Below, piece by piece: positions 23,937 to 32,344 of a stretch of DNA of 64,000 bases. The DNA is from an uncultured Christensenella sp. (GTDB taxonomy: Bacteria; Bacillota; Clostridia; Christensenellales; UBA1242). The notes beneath the pieces are model-generated. The model searched no databases and had not been told where the DNA came from. It saw nothing but the letters and a program-made list of their open reading frames with translations. Position 1 is the first letter of the stretch. Each line of letters opens with the position of its first letter. The position numbers and the translations under genes are program-made. The DNA is taken from contig CAJUGX010000004.1 of assembly GCA_910586385.1 (NCBI GenBank), positions 62,001-126,000 on the forward strand. Direction: 5' to 3'.

Positions 23937-24690
23937 TCTCTTTCACCTCTTCATTTGCACTTTCAACACTCACTGCTGGCTGAGTAGAGCCAACCTCTGA
24001 CACGGACACATGCTCAGCATTTTTATTTTTCTTTTTGAATTTGAGGTATTTTCTAAATTCAATCTTGTTTTCATTTCCATTGAAAAATCTCTTCAAATTT
24101 CCTCTATGAGTGAAAAACAAGAGTGCAATGTTTACCCAAATTATCACCAAGAGTGGAATAAAGTGCTGATAAGGTTCTGTCAAAACGAAGTAGACAGTCC
24201 CATAAATTGCAAGAGAAATCATGGCAATCAAATTGACTATAAATGCATAACGAATGAAGATGTAAGAAATAAATCCACAAGCAAAGACAATCAACGCTCC
24301 CCACCAAAACATTGGATGGAAGACAAAAATTCCAAATGTGCAAGCAACACCTTTGCCGCCCTTAAATTTGTAAAACACTGGGAAGCAGTGTCCAATCACA
24401 ATCGCAAGCCCAATCAAGAAGAATGCGATGTTGCCAAACCCTGCAAAGAAATGTTCGAAAAGATAATATCCCCCAAGAGCAGGACCGCCTGACTTAATCG
24501 CTTCAAAGAGAATTGTAAGCATCGCCTCTCCAATTCCACGGGTCCTAAGCACATTGGTCGCACCTGGGTTTTTGCTGCCCACCTCTGTGATATCTTTGTG
24601 GGCAAACATTCTATAGAATATTCTTGCAAAGTTTATATTGCCGATGAAATACCCCACGACAAATGCAATCACCAAATATAATGCTATCAT
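23914..24690 (-). CDS. plsY: acyl-phosphate glycerol-3-phosphate acyltransferase PlsY
   Basis: A 258-residue membrane protein. Conserved motifs are GSKNPGATNVLR (near 38-49), FKGGKGVA (near 108-115) and a third loop with HRGNLKRF near 195. PlsY makes lysophosphatidate from acyl phosphate and glycerol-3-phosphate. The C-terminal 60 residues, after KYLKFKKKNKN, are an extra charged tail beyond the normal ~200-residue family. ATG overlaps the der stop codon by 4 nt. It works with FakA (93-1727) in using exogenous fatty acids. Confidence 0.95.
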   Translation of the reverse strand: MIALYLVIAFVVGYFIGNINFARIFYRMFAHKDITEVGSKNPGATNVLRTRGIGEAMLTILFEAIKSGGPALGGYYLFEHFFAGFGNIAFFLIGLAIVIGHCFPVFYKFKGGKGVACTFGIFVFHPMFWWGALIVFACGFISYIFIRYAFIVNLIAMISLAIYGTVYFVLTEPYQHFIPLLVIIWVNIALLFFTHRGNLKRFFNGNENKIEFRKYLKFKKKNKNAEHVSVSEVGSTQPAVSVESANEEVKESDEGKSV

Positions 24691-25994
24691 TCTTCCTCCT
24701 TACCTTTGAAGACGAGTTCGATAGGCGTTCCAGAAAAGTCAACTTTCTCTCTCAAACGATTCTCCAAATACCTTTCGTATGAGAAGTTTATAAGTGTAGG
24801 CTCTTTGCAGAAGAAAACAAATCTTGGAGGTTTTGCACTTGGCTGTGTCGCAAACATAATCTTACTCCTCTTTCCGTGTTTTGAAGGAGGCTCAAAATTG
24901 AGAATTGCGTCATGAACAATGTCATTCAAAACCCCAGTGGTTATTCTTCGCGATGTGTTCTCATAAACCTCATCAACTGTTTTCATAATATCTGAAAGTC
25001 CTGTCCCCACAAGTGCTGAAACAAAAATTGCTCTGAAATATGACATGAAAGAAAATTTCTCTTTAAGTATTGCCATAAATGCATCTTTTGTCATCGTTTT
25101 TTCATCCCACTTGTTGACAACAATGACATTCGCTTTTTTCGCCTCATGCACATAACCAGCAATCCTGACATCTTGTTCAGAGATTTCTTTGGTCGCATCA
25201 AGCACAATCAAAACGACATCACTTCTCTCAATGGCATCCATACTTCTAAGCACAGAGTACCCTTCAACAGATTGTTTTTCAACAGAACGCTGACGACGAA
25301 GTCCGGCGGTGTCAATCAAATAATAATCTTTCTTGTTGCACCTAAACGGAACTGTCACGCTGTCACGAGTTGTCCCTTCCACATCACTGACCACAACTCT
25401 CTTTTTGCCGAGCAGTCTGTTGATGAGCGAACTCTTTCCAACATTTGGTCTGCCCACCAAAGAGATTTTGATTCCATCCAACTCTTCCCCGCCAGTCTCT
25501 TTTGGGAAGTGTGCCACAACAGCGTCAAGCACATCACCAATTCCCTTGCTTTGTGTGCAAGAAATCGGCATAGGATCACCAAGCCCAAGGTTATAAAATT
25601 CATACGTTGCAGAGACATCAAAATTGTCAAGTTTGTTGACAACCAAGACCACCGGTACTTTTTGTTTACGGAGCAGTTTTGCAACATCCTCATCCGCCTG
25701 TGTGATACCAGTTTTTCCGTCAACCAAGAAGATGATGACTGTTGCATTTTCGATTGCAAGCATAACTTGCTCAATAATTTCCTTTTGGAAAATATCTTCA
25801 CTCTGAAGCTCGACTCCGCCAGTGTCGACAATGGTAAAGGATTGACCGCACCATTCTGCGTCAGCATAAAGTCTGTCACGGGTGACACCCGCAACATCAT
25901 CAACAATGCTTATTCTTTTTCCGCAAATCTTGTTGAAGAAAGTTGACTTCCCAACATTTGCTCTGCCGACCACGGCAACGATTGGTTTACTCAT
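24687..25994 (-). CDS. der: ribosome-associated GTPase Der (EngA)
   Basis: A 435-residue protein with two tandem GTPase domains: GRANVGKST and NKLD in the first, GRPNVGKSS and NKWD in the second, then a C-terminal KH-like domain. It acts in 50S subunit maturation. The ATG at 25994 gives the canonical MSKPIVAVVGR start; there is no strong ribosome binding site there. Its overlap with plsY (ATGA) marks an operon, a pairing seen in many clostridia. Confidence 0.97.
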   Translation of the reverse strand: MSKPIVAVVGRANVGKSTFFNKICGKRISIVDDVAGVTRDRLYADAEWCGQSFTIVDTGGVELQSEDIFQKEIIEQVMLAIENATVIIFLVDGKTGITQADEDVAKLLRKQKVPVVLVVNKLDNFDVSATYEFYNLGLGDPMPISCTQSKGIGDVLDAVVAHFPKETGGEELDGIKISLVGRPNVGKSSLINRLLGKKRVVVSDVEGTTRDSVTVPFRCNKKDYYLIDTAGLRRQRSVEKQSVEGYSVLRSMDAIERSDVVLIVLDATKEISEQDVRIAGYVHEAKKANVIVVNKWDEKTMTKDAFMAILKEKFSFMSYFRAIFVSALVGTGLSDIMKTVDEVYENTSRRITTGVLNDIVHDAILNFEPPSKHGKRSKIMFATQPSAKPPRFVFFCKEPTLINFSYERYLENRLREKVDFSGTPIELVFKGKEEE

Positions 25995-26162
25995 AATAAA
26001 AATAATACCACAAAACAAGATTTTAGGCAATCGTTTAATCTTCAAAATTTATAAAGTTACAAAAAGCACAAAATTGGCTCACATGGCTTTTCTTGATTAA
26101 AAATTCACGATGGTTGTTTTTGCCAAGTTTTTCGACAATTTTGCACAATTTTTGATATTTTT

Positions 26163-28259
26163 CTACTTACGTTTGCACTTTTTGCTGCATTTTTTGCAAT
26201 TCCCGCACTCTTTTCTTTTTATTTTTCTGAAAACATAAATCACAGAGAAAATTAAAATCAAGACGCACATCGCCACGAAAAATACTTTCCAAAATCCAAA
26301 CACTTCGATTGCAAATGCCACATTGTACACAGCAAACGACACAACATATGCAGAAAGCAGTTGGATGATTATGCTGACATATGTCCACTTTTTTCCAATC
26401 TCACCGAGAAGCATTGAGACAGATGCAATGCAAGGAGTGTAAAGCAAACAGAACACCAAAAACGAAAGCACACTCGCCTTACTTGAAAAATAGACCACAC
26501 TTGTTGAAAGCAAAATTGAGTCAGACACGAGCCTTGTCGCACCAGCATCAACCCCATTGAACATAGCAATCGAACTGACCACAACTTCCTTTGCAACAAG
26601 CCCTGAAAGAAGTGCCGCAACCACCGCCCAGTTTCCAAAACCAAGAGGCGAAAAGATTGGTGAAAGAAGTCTGCCAAGTCCTTCCAGAATGCTTACTCCA
26701 CCATTTGCAGCGACATAGCTAAACTTGATTGAAAATGATGAAAGCCACCATATCACAACATTCATAGCAAGCATGATTGTGCCCACACGAAGGACAAATT
26801 CTTTGACATTTTTCCAAAGGATTTTCCCAACTCTTTTAATTGAAGTTCTTCGATATGGAGGAAATTCAAGGATGAAACTTTGATCTTTGCTTTTGAGCAC
26901 AGTCATCTCAAAAATCTTTGAAATAACTATCGCAACCACCACTCCAAGAAGATAGAGTCCCAAAATCACAAAGAGATTTTTCGCACCAAAAAACGCCCCA
27001 CCGATGACTGTATAAATGGGGATTTTTGCCGAACAACTCATATATGGACAAAGGATTGCAGTCTTGATTTTTGCATTTTTGTCATCCATATTTCTCGCTG
27101 TCATGATGGCAGATGTTGAGCAACCAAACCCCATCAAGAGCGTATATACACTCTTCCCTGACAAACCAATTTTCCCCAAGATATCTTCAAAGACAAAAGC
27201 AATTCTCGACATATAACCGCTGTCTTCCAAGACCGACAAAAAGAAAAACAAAAGCACAACCTGCGGCAAGAAAGACAGCACCGTCCCAAGTCCACCAAAA
27301 ATTGCGACATTGAAAAGGTCATACACCCAACTGTTTGGAAGGCTTCTTTCAAGCAATGACATAAATGGGGATGAGACAACCGAAAGAGCTTTCGACAGAC
27401 AATCCGACAAAAATGCCCCAAATGAGAAAAAGGTCAGATAAAACACGCCAGCAAGGATGAGGAAAAAAAGCGGAATTGCAAAGATTTTGCTCAGTGCAAC
27501 GCGGTCAAACTTGCTCTTGCCGTAGACAGCAGAAGTCCGCTTTGCACACCTTGAAATCACTTCATCAATGAAAGCATACCTAAGCTCTGACAAAATCAAA
27601 ACACTGTCTTTTGGCACAGCATCAAAAAAGACTTTGCAGTCCAATCCTACTCGCTCAAAAAACTTCTTATCCTTTTCGTACGCCTTTATCAAAACCAAAT
27701 CTCGGTCTATATCAGCATCAACACTGACTTGCTTTTCCCATCTCAGTTTCTTGACATACTCTGGCTTTTTGAAAGTCCTCTCATCATCCCCAGCAATCAC
27801 CTTCTTGAGCCTTTCAACATCCTCCTTGCTCTCAGCGTTTATACCAACAATTTGCACTCCCAGAGTATCGCCAAGTAACTTATAATCCACTTTGAAGATG
27901 CTTTTCTTGTCAATCTCGTTGACTGCCAAGACGACTTTCGCCCCTTCTTCCAAAAGACACAATGTCAGATAAAGGTTTCTTTGCAAGTTGTTTCGATCGC
28001 ATATGTTGAGCACTTGACTATCTTTCTTTTCGGCGACAGTCCTGACCGCCACTTCTTCTTCAAACGAAAGTGCACAAAGAGAATACACCCCCGGCGTATC
28101 AACCAAAACAAATTCGTCTTGCCCCACAAAAAAGGACTTTGATTTGTTTTCGACAGTCACCCCATGCCAGTTTCCAACGTGCTCGTCTGAGCGTGTCAAA
28201 CTGTTGAAGAGTGTGGTTTTTCCTGTGTTTGGATTGCCCACCAACAAAACTTCTTTCAC
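26163..28259 (-). CDS. feoB: ferrous iron transporter FeoB
   Basis: A 698-residue protein. The N-terminal G domain carries GNPNTGKTT and DTPGVYSL, then a helical spacer, two Gate repeats and about eight membrane segments. The C-terminus ends with a Cys-rich tail (CGNCKKCSKKCK) that may bind metal. FeoB moves Fe2+ inward. It overlaps feoA by 4 nt, in the order feoA-feoB, with no feoC in sight. The operon fits an anaerobe. Confidence 0.97.
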   Translation of the reverse strand: MKEVLLVGNPNTGKTTLFNSLTRSDEHVGNWHGVTVENKSKSFFVGQDEFVLVDTPGVYSLCALSFEEEVAVRTVAEKKDSQVLNICDRNNLQRNLYLTLCLLEEGAKVVLAVNEIDKKSIFKVDYKLLGDTLGVQIVGINAESKEDVERLKKVIAGDDERTFKKPEYVKKLRWEKQVSVDADIDRDLVLIKAYEKDKKFFERVGLDCKVFFDAVPKDSVLILSELRYAFIDEVISRCAKRTSAVYGKSKFDRVALSKIFAIPLFFLILAGVFYLTFFSFGAFLSDCLSKALSVVSSPFMSLLERSLPNSWVYDLFNVAIFGGLGTVLSFLPQVVLLFFFLSVLEDSGYMSRIAFVFEDILGKIGLSGKSVYTLLMGFGCSTSAIMTARNMDDKNAKIKTAILCPYMSCSAKIPIYTVIGGAFFGAKNLFVILGLYLLGVVVAIVISKIFEMTVLKSKDQSFILEFPPYRRTSIKRVGKILWKNVKEFVLRVGTIMLAMNVVIWWLSSFSIKFSYVAANGGVSILEGLGRLLSPIFSPLGFGNWAVVAALLSGLVAKEVVVSSIAMFNGVDAGATRLVSDSILLSTSVVYFSSKASVLSFLVFCLLYTPCIASVSMLLGEIGKKWTYVSIIIQLLSAYVVSFAVYNVAFAIEVFGFWKVFFVAMCVLILIFSVIYVFRKIKRKECGNCKKCSKKCKRK

Positions 28260-28480
28260 TCGACAACCACCCTCTCAAGCAGATTTCTTCTTACGCTCAA
28301 GACATAACCCCTTATCTCAATCAAAAACACCTTGTTTGCAAGTGAAGAGTGCAAGACTTCCACCTTTTCACCTCTTGAAAATCCAAGTTCCACAAAGCGG
28401 CGAAAAACCTTGTCTTGCTGCCCAACAAACCCGACAATTTTCAAACGATCTCCCTTTTTTGCCTTGTCCAAAGTTTTCAT
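28256..28480 (-). CDS. feoA: FeoA domain protein
   Basis: A 74-residue SH3-like FeoA protein with the pattern GDRLKIVGFVGQQDKVFRR and the ELGFSRGEKVEV turn. FeoA binds FeoB and supports Fe2+ uptake. I take the ATG at 28480; an ATG 24 nt upstream is in frame but has no better site. Its promoter would lie in the 118-nt gap shared with nrdR; no convincing Fur box was found there. Confidence 0.9.
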   Translation of the reverse strand: MKTLDKAKKGDRLKIVGFVGQQDKVFRRFVELGFSRGEKVEVLHSSLANKVFLIEIRGYVLSVRRNLLERVVVE

Positions 28481-28545
28481 ATTACAAAATACGAAAATCC
28501 CCACTCAAATATTCAATCAATCAAAAAAAAGTTGTGACAATTTGC

Positions 28546-28575
28546 TTGGTTAAACACCACATGTTGTGTTAAAAT
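28546..28575 (+). promoter_or_regulatory. nrdR promoter with NrdR-box-like dyad
   Basis: TTGGTT (28546-28551), an 18-nt spacer and TAAAAT (28570-28575). The spacer holds ACACCACATGTTGTGT (28554-28569), a 16-bp dyad with one mismatch that resembles the NrdR consensus. It suggests that NrdR represses its own gene. Confidence 0.55.
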
Positions 28576-28598
28576 AAAAACGTTTAAGGAGAAAACAT

Positions 28599-29042
28599 AT
28601 GAAATGTATATATTGTGGATGTGAAGACAGCAAAGTTTTGGATTCACGAAGCACTGAAGAAACAAACGCTATCAGAAGAAGAAGAGAATGCACAGGTTGT
28701 GGCAAAAGATACACAACTTATGAAACAATCGAAACTGTGCCAGTCCTCGTTGTGAAAAAAGACGGCAGTCGTCAACCTTTCAACATAGAAAAAATCAGAA
28801 GCGGCATGATTAAGGCTTGCGAAAAGAGACCTGTTTCAATCGCCCAAATCGACCAAATGGCAGAAGATATTCAAAAGCAAGTTCAAAACTCTCTCAATCA
28901 AGAGGTTTCTTCTCAAGAAATCGGAGAGATGATTATGACAAAACTCAAAGCAGTTGACGAAATCGCTTATGTAAGATTTGCATCAGTTTATCGCCAATTC
29001 AAAGATGTGACAAACTTCATCAAACTCATCACCGAAATGTAA
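28599..29042 (+). CDS. nrdR: transcriptional repressor NrdR
   Basis: A 147-residue protein, the normal size. It has an N-terminal zinc ribbon (CIYCGC near 3-8 and CTGCGKRYTTYE near 31-42) and an ATP-cone domain from about 48 (VLVVKKDGSRQPFNIEKI). NrdR represses ribonucleotide reductase genes when dATP is bound; none are in the window. AAGGAG precedes the ATG. Confidence 0.97.
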   Translation: MKCIYCGCEDSKVLDSRSTEETNAIRRRRECTGCGKRYTTYETIETVPVLVVKKDGSRQPFNIEKIRSGMIKACEKRPVSIAQIDQMAEDIQKQVQNSLNQEVSSQEIGEMIMTKLKAVDEIAYVRFASVYRQFKDVTNFIKLITEM

Positions 29043-29106
29043 GCGTCGGCGACGCTCTCTATTTGTGATGCTTTCTATGTGAAGCCGAGGTTCTTATCAC
29101 ACAAAT
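29043..29106 (+). other. structured 3' region of nrdR
   Basis: AGCGTC-GG-CGACGCT forms a hairpin at the stop codon. Then ATTTGTGAT and ATCACACAAAT enclose a GCTT/AAGC stem. Together with the terminator that follows they make a three-stem 3' end of unknown role. Confidence 0.4.
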
Positions 29107-29140
29107 AAAAAATGTCACCATAAATTGGTGACTTTTTTAT
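29107..29140 (+). terminator. intrinsic terminator of nrdR
   Basis: GTCACCA and TGGTGAC with a 5-nt loop, flanked by A-run and T-run, so it can also end the minus-strand ylmC transcript. Confidence 0.9.
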
Positions 29141-29152
29141 TATCAAAAATTC

Positions 29153-29443
29153 TCACTGTCCATCCCTTTTCTTTGATGTGCCCAAAACATATGGCGAGCC
29201 CGATGTTGCAAAAAGTTCCACAAGCACGGCATCCTCACCAATCTTGACAATTTGAGAGAGTGGAATAAAAAGTTCTGTGCCGCTCTTAAACACATTCCAA
29301 AAACTTTTCTCCCCCGGCACAACAACCCCAAGCAAACACCCGTTTGCAAGGTTGAAAACAACATCTACAATATGTCCAAGTCTTCTGCCATCCACGACAT
29401 TGACGACTTCTTTGCATCTCAATTCCAAAAATGAAGTATCCAT
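29153..29443 (-). CDS. PRC-barrel protein (YlmC/YmxH family)
   Basis: A 96-residue PRC-barrel protein with LRCKEVVNVVDGRRLGHIVD and VVVPGEKSFW, the YlmC/YmxH pattern found near sigG and other division/sporulation genes in spore formers. Function is unknown. A dyad TTTGTC-N7-GACAAA lies just upstream (29464-29482), with a TTTGTCGGAA half close to a Spo0A box. Confidence 0.9.
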   Translation of the reverse strand: MDTSFLELRCKEVVNVVDGRRLGHIVDVVFNLANGCLLGVVVPGEKSFWNVFKSGTELFIPLSQIVKIGEDAVLVELFATSGSPYVLGTSKKRDGQ

Positions 29444-29500
29444 ACAAAATTCTATGTCGCATTTTGTCGGAATATGACAAAGTCTACAAGTTTTTATATT

Positions 29501-29554
29501 ACCAATATATTAATACCGACATATTGGTATTTGGATTATCTTTCTTACCAATAT
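29501..29554 (+). promoter_or_regulatory. repeated ACCAATAT motif upstream of the small HTH gene
   Basis: ACCAATAT at 29501-29508 and 29547-29554, with the inverted form ATATTGGT at 29521-29528. The first two form a dyad with a 12-nt gap. A TATTAT at 29557-29562 may be the -10. The pattern is typical of autoregulatory operators for small HTH proteins. Confidence 0.5.
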
Positions 29555-29584
29555 GTTATTATCCTTTTGAAAGGAGTTAAAAAT

Positions 29585-29812
29585 ATGAAAAATCCAATTT
29601 TACAATACATGAAAAAACACAAAATGACAGAGAGGGAACTTGCAGAAAAATGCGGTCTTTCTGTTTACATCCTAAGAAATCTGATTGATTGCCGAAGGTC
29701 AAAAACCACTTACTTGTATAAACTTTGCCTCGCCACAAAGATAAGTTCGGATGATTATTTGAAATATTATCTAAATGCAACAAAAAAGGAGACAAGTCTC
29801 CTCATTCAATAA
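29585..29812 (+). CDS. small XRE-like HTH protein
   Basis: A 75-residue protein consisting essentially of one helix-turn-helix: MTERELAEKCGLSVYILRNLI, followed by a polar helix. It is likely a DNA-binding regulator, perhaps of its own operator repeats (29501-29554). AAAGGAG lies 7 nt from the ATG. Its last 11 bases overlap the 3' end of the convergent sigG, so the two mRNAs can pair. Confidence 0.75.
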   Translation: MKNPILQYMKKHKMTERELAEKCGLSVYILRNLIDCRRSKTTYLYKLCLATKISSDDYLKYYLNATKKETSLLIQ

Positions 29813-30575
29813 AATTTTTGATTGTTTTGAGAGCATTCTTTTCAAGGCGAGAAACTTGCGCTTGTGAAATGCCCACCTCTTCGCTCACTTCCATCTGAGT
29901 TTTGCCCACATAATATCTCATAAGCAAAATCTCCTTTTCTCTGTCGCTGAGATTTTTGATTGCATCCCCAAGAGAGAGTTTTTCAAACAACACTTCGTCG
30001 CAGTTTTTATCATCACTGATTTGGTCCATAACCCTGATTGTCTCGTTTCCATCATTATAGACTGGCTCATTGAGTGAGACAGTTTCGCTGATTGCATCGA
30101 GTGCAAAGATGACATCTTTCAGAGGCAACTCAATCATCTCGGCAATCTCCTCAAGAGATGGTTCTGCATTGTTTTCTTTGATATATCGCTCTTTGGCTTG
30201 AAGTGCTTTGTAGGCAGTGTCTCTTATCGAACGGCTGACACGCACCGAGTTGTTGTCACGCAAAAATCTTCTGATTTCGCCAATAATCATCGGCACAGCA
30301 TAAGTTGAAAACTTGACATTGAGTGTGTCATCAAAATTGTCAATCGCTTTCAAAAGACCAACGCAACCCACTTGAAACATGTCGTCCGCTTTGTCACAGT
30401 GCCCGGAAAATCTCTGCACGACCGAAAGCACAAGACGCAAATTTGCAACAACAAACTTGTCCCTTGCAAACTCATCACCAGCCTTGACTTGCTTGAAAAG
30501 ACTCATGATTTCTTCATTCTTAAATTTTGGCAAATGACTTGTGTTGACCCCTGAAATCAAAACTCTATTGGACAT
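29802..30575 (-). CDS. sigG: RNA polymerase sporulation sigma factor SigG
   Basis: A 257-residue sigma-70 family protein with region 2 (FQVGCVGLLKAIDNFD, KFSTYAVPMIIGEIRRFLRD) and region 4 HTH (TQMEVSEEVGISQAQVSRLE). The N-terminus, with NRVLISGVNTSHLP, is typical of SigG rather than SigF. It directs late forespore transcription. It lies directly after sigE, as in Bacillus and clostridia, with a SigF-like promoter of its own. GGAGCAG precedes the ATG. Confidence 0.96.
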   Translation of the reverse strand: MSNRVLISGVNTSHLPKFKNEEIMSLFKQVKAGDEFARDKFVVANLRLVLSVVQRFSGHCDKADDMFQVGCVGLLKAIDNFDDTLNVKFSTYAVPMIIGEIRRFLRDNNSVRVSRSIRDTAYKALQAKERYIKENNAEPSLEEIAEMIELPLKDVIFALDAISETVSLNEPVYNDGNETIRVMDQISDDKNCDEVLFEKLSLGDAIKNLSDREKEILLMRYYVGKTQMEVSEEVGISQAQVSRLEKNALKTIKNFIE

Positions 30576-30604
30576 ATCTCTGCTCCTTTCAAATTTGATA
30601 GAGA

Positions 30605-30634
30605 TATGATGACCTTAAGAGAGGAAAGTATGCA
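30605..30634 (-). promoter_or_regulatory. SigF-like promoter of sigG
   Basis: On the minus strand TGCATA (30629-30634) is followed after 14 nt by GGTCATCATA (30605-30614). This matches the SigF pattern GCATA-N14/15-GGnnAnAnTA with two mismatches, and agrees with SigF control of sigG in Bacillus. Confidence 0.55.
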
Positions 30635-30660
30635 AAGTGCAACAATTTCATCAAAAAAAG

Positions 30661-31389
30661 TTAGATTTCGGCAACTTTCTCCAATTTTTTACGCAGTTTG
30701 CCAAGTATTTTCTTTTCTATTCTTGAAATATAACTCTGGCTGATTCCCATCATGTCGGCGACCTCTTTTTGTGTCTTTTCCTCATTTCCAACAAGTCCGA
30801 ATCGTAAATGCATAATCATCTGCTCACGCGTATCAAGTTTCGACAAAATGTTCATCAAAATCTGTTTTTCCGCCGACATTTCCAAGTTTTTTGAGACACT
30901 TTCTTCATCAATCGAGATGATGTCTGAAAGCAAAAGTTCATTCCCTTCACCATCATTTGAAAGAGGTTCGTCCAATGAGATTTCGTTTTTTGTCCTTGTG
31001 TTTTTTCGCAATTGCATCAAAATCTCGTTTTCAATACAACGTGAAGCATAAGTTGCGAGTTTGATATTTTTGTCCAAACTGTAGGTCTTGACCGCTTTGA
31101 TAAGACCAATCGCCCCAATTGAAATCAAATCCTCAAGGTCAATGCCTGAGCTTTCAAACTTTTTTGCAATATACACCACAAGACGAAGGTTATGCTCGAC
31201 AAGTTTATCTCTTGCTGTCTGGTTGCCAGCCTTTGCCTCTTCAAGCAAAACAACCTCCTCATCCGCATCAAGAGGCTGTGGCAGAGCCTTGTTTCCGCAA
31301 ACATAACACATCAAGTTTTCGCTACTCAAAAGGTCATCTTGATGAATCATCTTCCATAGCAAAAGTTTAATTTTCATTAAGAAATTCAT
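30661..31389 (-). CDS. sigE: RNA polymerase sporulation sigma factor SigE (pro-SigE)
   Basis: A 242-residue protein with sigma regions 2 ([19 protein letters not shown]) and 4 ([20 protein letters not shown]). About 45 N-terminal residues precede the sigma core and contain hydrophobic stretches: this is the pro-sequence removed by SpoIIGA. SigE runs early mother-cell gene expression. It overlaps spoIIGA by 4 nt. Confidence 0.96.
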   Translation of the reverse strand: MNFLMKIKLLLWKMIHQDDLLSSENLMCYVCGNKALPQPLDADEEVVLLEEAKAGNQTARDKLVEHNLRLVVYIAKKFESSGIDLEDLISIGAIGLIKAVKTYSLDKNIKLATYASRCIENEILMQLRKNTRTKNEISLDEPLSNDGEGNELLLSDIISIDEESVSKNLEMSAEKQILMNILSKLDTREQMIMHLRFGLVGNEEKTQKEVADMMGISQSYISRIEKKILGKLRKKLEKVAEI

Positions 31390-32201
31390 AACCCCTCCCC
31401 ACTTCCAGCAAACTCATTGTGCAAAATCACATCTGTCCCAAAAGTTTGATTGAAGTTTTTTAGACTCAGTCCAAGAGTCGGTCTTTCAAAACTCTTCTCA
31501 CCTATCTTCATTGTATCTGCCTGAAAGACCAAAATCTTGTCATTTGAATTGAGTGTGTTGAAATTGATATAATGTGCAAACTTAAGCCGCTTCAACTTGT
31601 CATTTTTTCTCAAAACATCTTCCACTCCAATCTCACTGAAAAGTGTTGAAAACGCTTTGAAGTTGATAAGACACACCGGTTTGCCCGTGATAGGGTCAGA
31701 AAGGAAATTTCCGCTGTCCAAAAATGCCTTGAAGCCGTACTCTTTCCCACTGACCTCAATCTTGATATCAAAGCAAAATGTTTCCAGATTTTTCTTTTTC
31801 TGTCGCCTTTTGAAAAGCAGTTTGACAACAATATAAACTGCAACAATCACTGCCAATACCACAAGAAGCGAACTTTGATTAAGCAAAGACTCAAAGAAAT
31901 AGCACGCCCCACCATACAAAAACGCCGCCACAAAGTATGACAAATAAATCACTGCAAACTTCTTCAATCCTGAAAACTTAAACGAGATGCACACATAGAA
32001 AATGGCAAAGCCAAGTTGCAAAAGGAAACTTCCAAATGTCGTAAGCCTAAGAAGTGGACACAACAGTGTCACAACAGCACCAAGTCCCGCGGACAAGAAA
32101 AAGAGTCGCCCTTTCTCTCTGAGAAAAAGTTCCACCGTTTTCAAGACAATCAAATTGATAAGAAAATTTTCTATCAAAACATATTCAATGACAATTTTCA
32201 T
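31386..32201 (-). CDS. spoIIGA: sporulation sigma-E processing protease SpoIIGA
   Basis: A 271-residue membrane aspartic protease: about five N-terminal membrane segments (to about residue 140), then the cytosolic domain with the catalytic motif FLDSGN (near 160-166). It cleaves pro-SigE after SpoIIR signalling from the forespore; spoIIR is at 54979 in this window. Its start overlaps no upstream gene; the promoter has the Spo0A-type 22-nt spacing described separately. Confidence 0.95.
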   Translation of the reverse strand: MKIVIEYVLIENFLINLIVLKTVELFLREKGRLFFLSAGLGAVVTLLCPLLRLTTFGSFLLQLGFAIFYVCISFKFSGLKKFAVIYLSYFVAAFLYGGACYFFESLLNQSSLLVVLAVIVAVYIVVKLLFKRRQKKKNLETFCFDIKIEVSGKEYGFKAFLDSGNFLSDPITGKPVCLINFKAFSTLFSEIGVEDVLRKNDKLKRLKFAHYINFNTLNSNDKILVFQADTMKIGEKSFERPTLGLSLKNFNQTFGTDVILHNEFAGSGEGL

Positions 32202-32210
32202 CTCATAACC

Positions 32211-32244
32211 ATTTTATCTAATCACAAACCGACACGTATAACAA
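32211..32244 (-). promoter_or_regulatory. spoIIGA promoter with 22-nt spacing
   Basis: On the minus strand TTGTTA (32239-32244), 22 nt and TAAAAT (32211-32216). A TGTCGGT in the spacer is close to the Spo0A box TGTCGAA. Bacillus spoIIG has the same abnormal 22-nt spacing and depends on Spo0A. Confidence 0.5.
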
Positions 32245-32245
32245 A

Positions 32246-32276
32246 AAAATGAGAGAAATTGCAAAATTCTCTCACA
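32246..32276 (-). terminator. terminator just upstream of spoIIGA
   Basis: TGAGAGAATT and AATTTCTCTCA pair on the minus strand, followed by TTTTTTTG. It shields the spoIIGA promoter from upstream or antisense transcription. Confidence 0.75.
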
Positions 32277-32293
32277 TTTTGTCTAAATCAATA

Positions 32294-32322
32294 TTGACAT
32301 TTGTCTCAAAGTGTTTTATACT
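32294..32322 (+). promoter_or_regulatory. promoter of the 141-residue protein
   Basis: TTGACA (32294-32299), a 17-nt spacer and TATACT (32317-32322). Transcription should begin about 32329, only a few bases before two possible start codons. Confidence 0.75.
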
Positions 32323-32344
32323 TTCCCTCGTTATGGGAAATGAT

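Noticed and set aside
28481..28598. A Fur box upstream of feoA
   Set aside because: No 19-bp dyad close to the Fur consensus could be found; the only good dyad is the NrdR-like one facing nrdR.
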